A stretch of DNA of 47,269 nucleotides from Streptococcus infantis (GTDB lineage: Bacteria; Bacillota; Bacilli; Lactobacillales; Streptococcaceae), in assembly GCF_015546995.1 (NCBI RefSeq), contig NZ_JADMUH010000014.1, forward strand, positions 1 through 47,269, given 5' to 3'. Positions 47,163 through 47,269 of this stretch are shown in pieces (within the stretch, counting starts at the first letter, position 1; each line of letters starts with the position of its first letter). A model generated the notes under the pieces. It did no database searches, had not been told where the DNA came from, and was given only the letters and a program-made list of their open reading frames with translations. The position numbers and the translations under genes are program-made.

Positions 47163-47269
47163 TAATATATATGCGGAATTTACTATAAATTAAAAAAATC
47201 ACAAAGAATTAGAATTTATCTGTTTTTTAAGAAATAAAATGATAGAAAAACGTTTACATTCTTTGTTAT
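47163..47269. other. AT-rich end of window
   Basis: This sequence upstream of the adhesin B promoter is very AT-rich. I see no gene, hairpin or repeat in it that I can support. Confidence 0.5.

Overview
The window looks like a chromosomal segment of a mitis-group Streptococcus (mitis/oralis/infantis type). It is AT-rich and gene-dense, with short intergenic gaps and U-run hairpin terminators. The evidence is a LytB-type choline-binding glucosaminidase, MacP (a streptococcal PBP2a cofactor), RexAB instead of RecBCD, a tagatose-6-phosphate pathway, LPXTG surface proteins and a RUP-like miniature repeat known from pneumococcus and relatives. No rRNA, tRNA, CRISPR array, prophage or complete insertion sequence was seen.

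Layout. 1-7.6 kb is a galactose/tagatose module: a galactitol-type PTS (gatABC), a LacX-type aldose epimerase, lacABCD and the convergent repressor gene lacR. Very similar A-rich CAAACAAA-type elements, the likely LacR operators, lie at the three promoters, and a cre-like CcpA site overlaps the first. No phospho-beta-galactosidase gene is present, so this stretch handles galactose-type sugars rather than a complete lactose route. 7.7-11.3 kb is the class Ib ribonucleotide reductase set nrdH-nrdE-nrdF on the minus strand, with two NrdR boxes upstream. 11.5-13.6 kb is ptsHI. 13.7-19.7 kb holds housekeeping genes: udk, a coaB-coaC-ECF transporter operon for coenzyme A, fhs and lysS. 19.8-22.7 kb (minus) holds a histidine phosphatase, a YbaK-type deacylase, a DUF368 protein and a membrane-anchored GH25 lysozyme. 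22.8-25.8 kb is the operon glmU-nudF-macP-mtnN, mostly cell-wall related. Then come pcrA, a SemiSWEET, a HAD phosphatase, a CPBP membrane protein, rexB-rexA and a cysteine-cluster protein.

38.1-47.3 kb is the most surface-oriented part. It has a three-gene overlapping cassette (GT2-GtrA glycosyltransferase, exported phosphodiester glycosidase, small membrane protein), then lytB with a nearly identical 177-bp internal duplication, then two minus-strand LPXTG adhesins with long threonine-rich minisatellite stalks. The two adhesin genes also share a conserved promoter and 5' leader block, which I consider the most interesting unexplained signal here.

How the genes work together. GatABC would import galactose (or a related sugar) as the 6-phosphate using phosphate passed from HPr and EI, both encoded in the window. 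LacAB, LacC and LacD would convert it to triose phosphates under LacR and CcpA control. The wall-related genes (glmU, macP, DUF368, GH25, lytB, LPXTG proteins) span precursor synthesis, lipid carrier recycling, synthase activation, wall cleavage and surface display. All functions are read from sequence and family knowledge; no database search was run.
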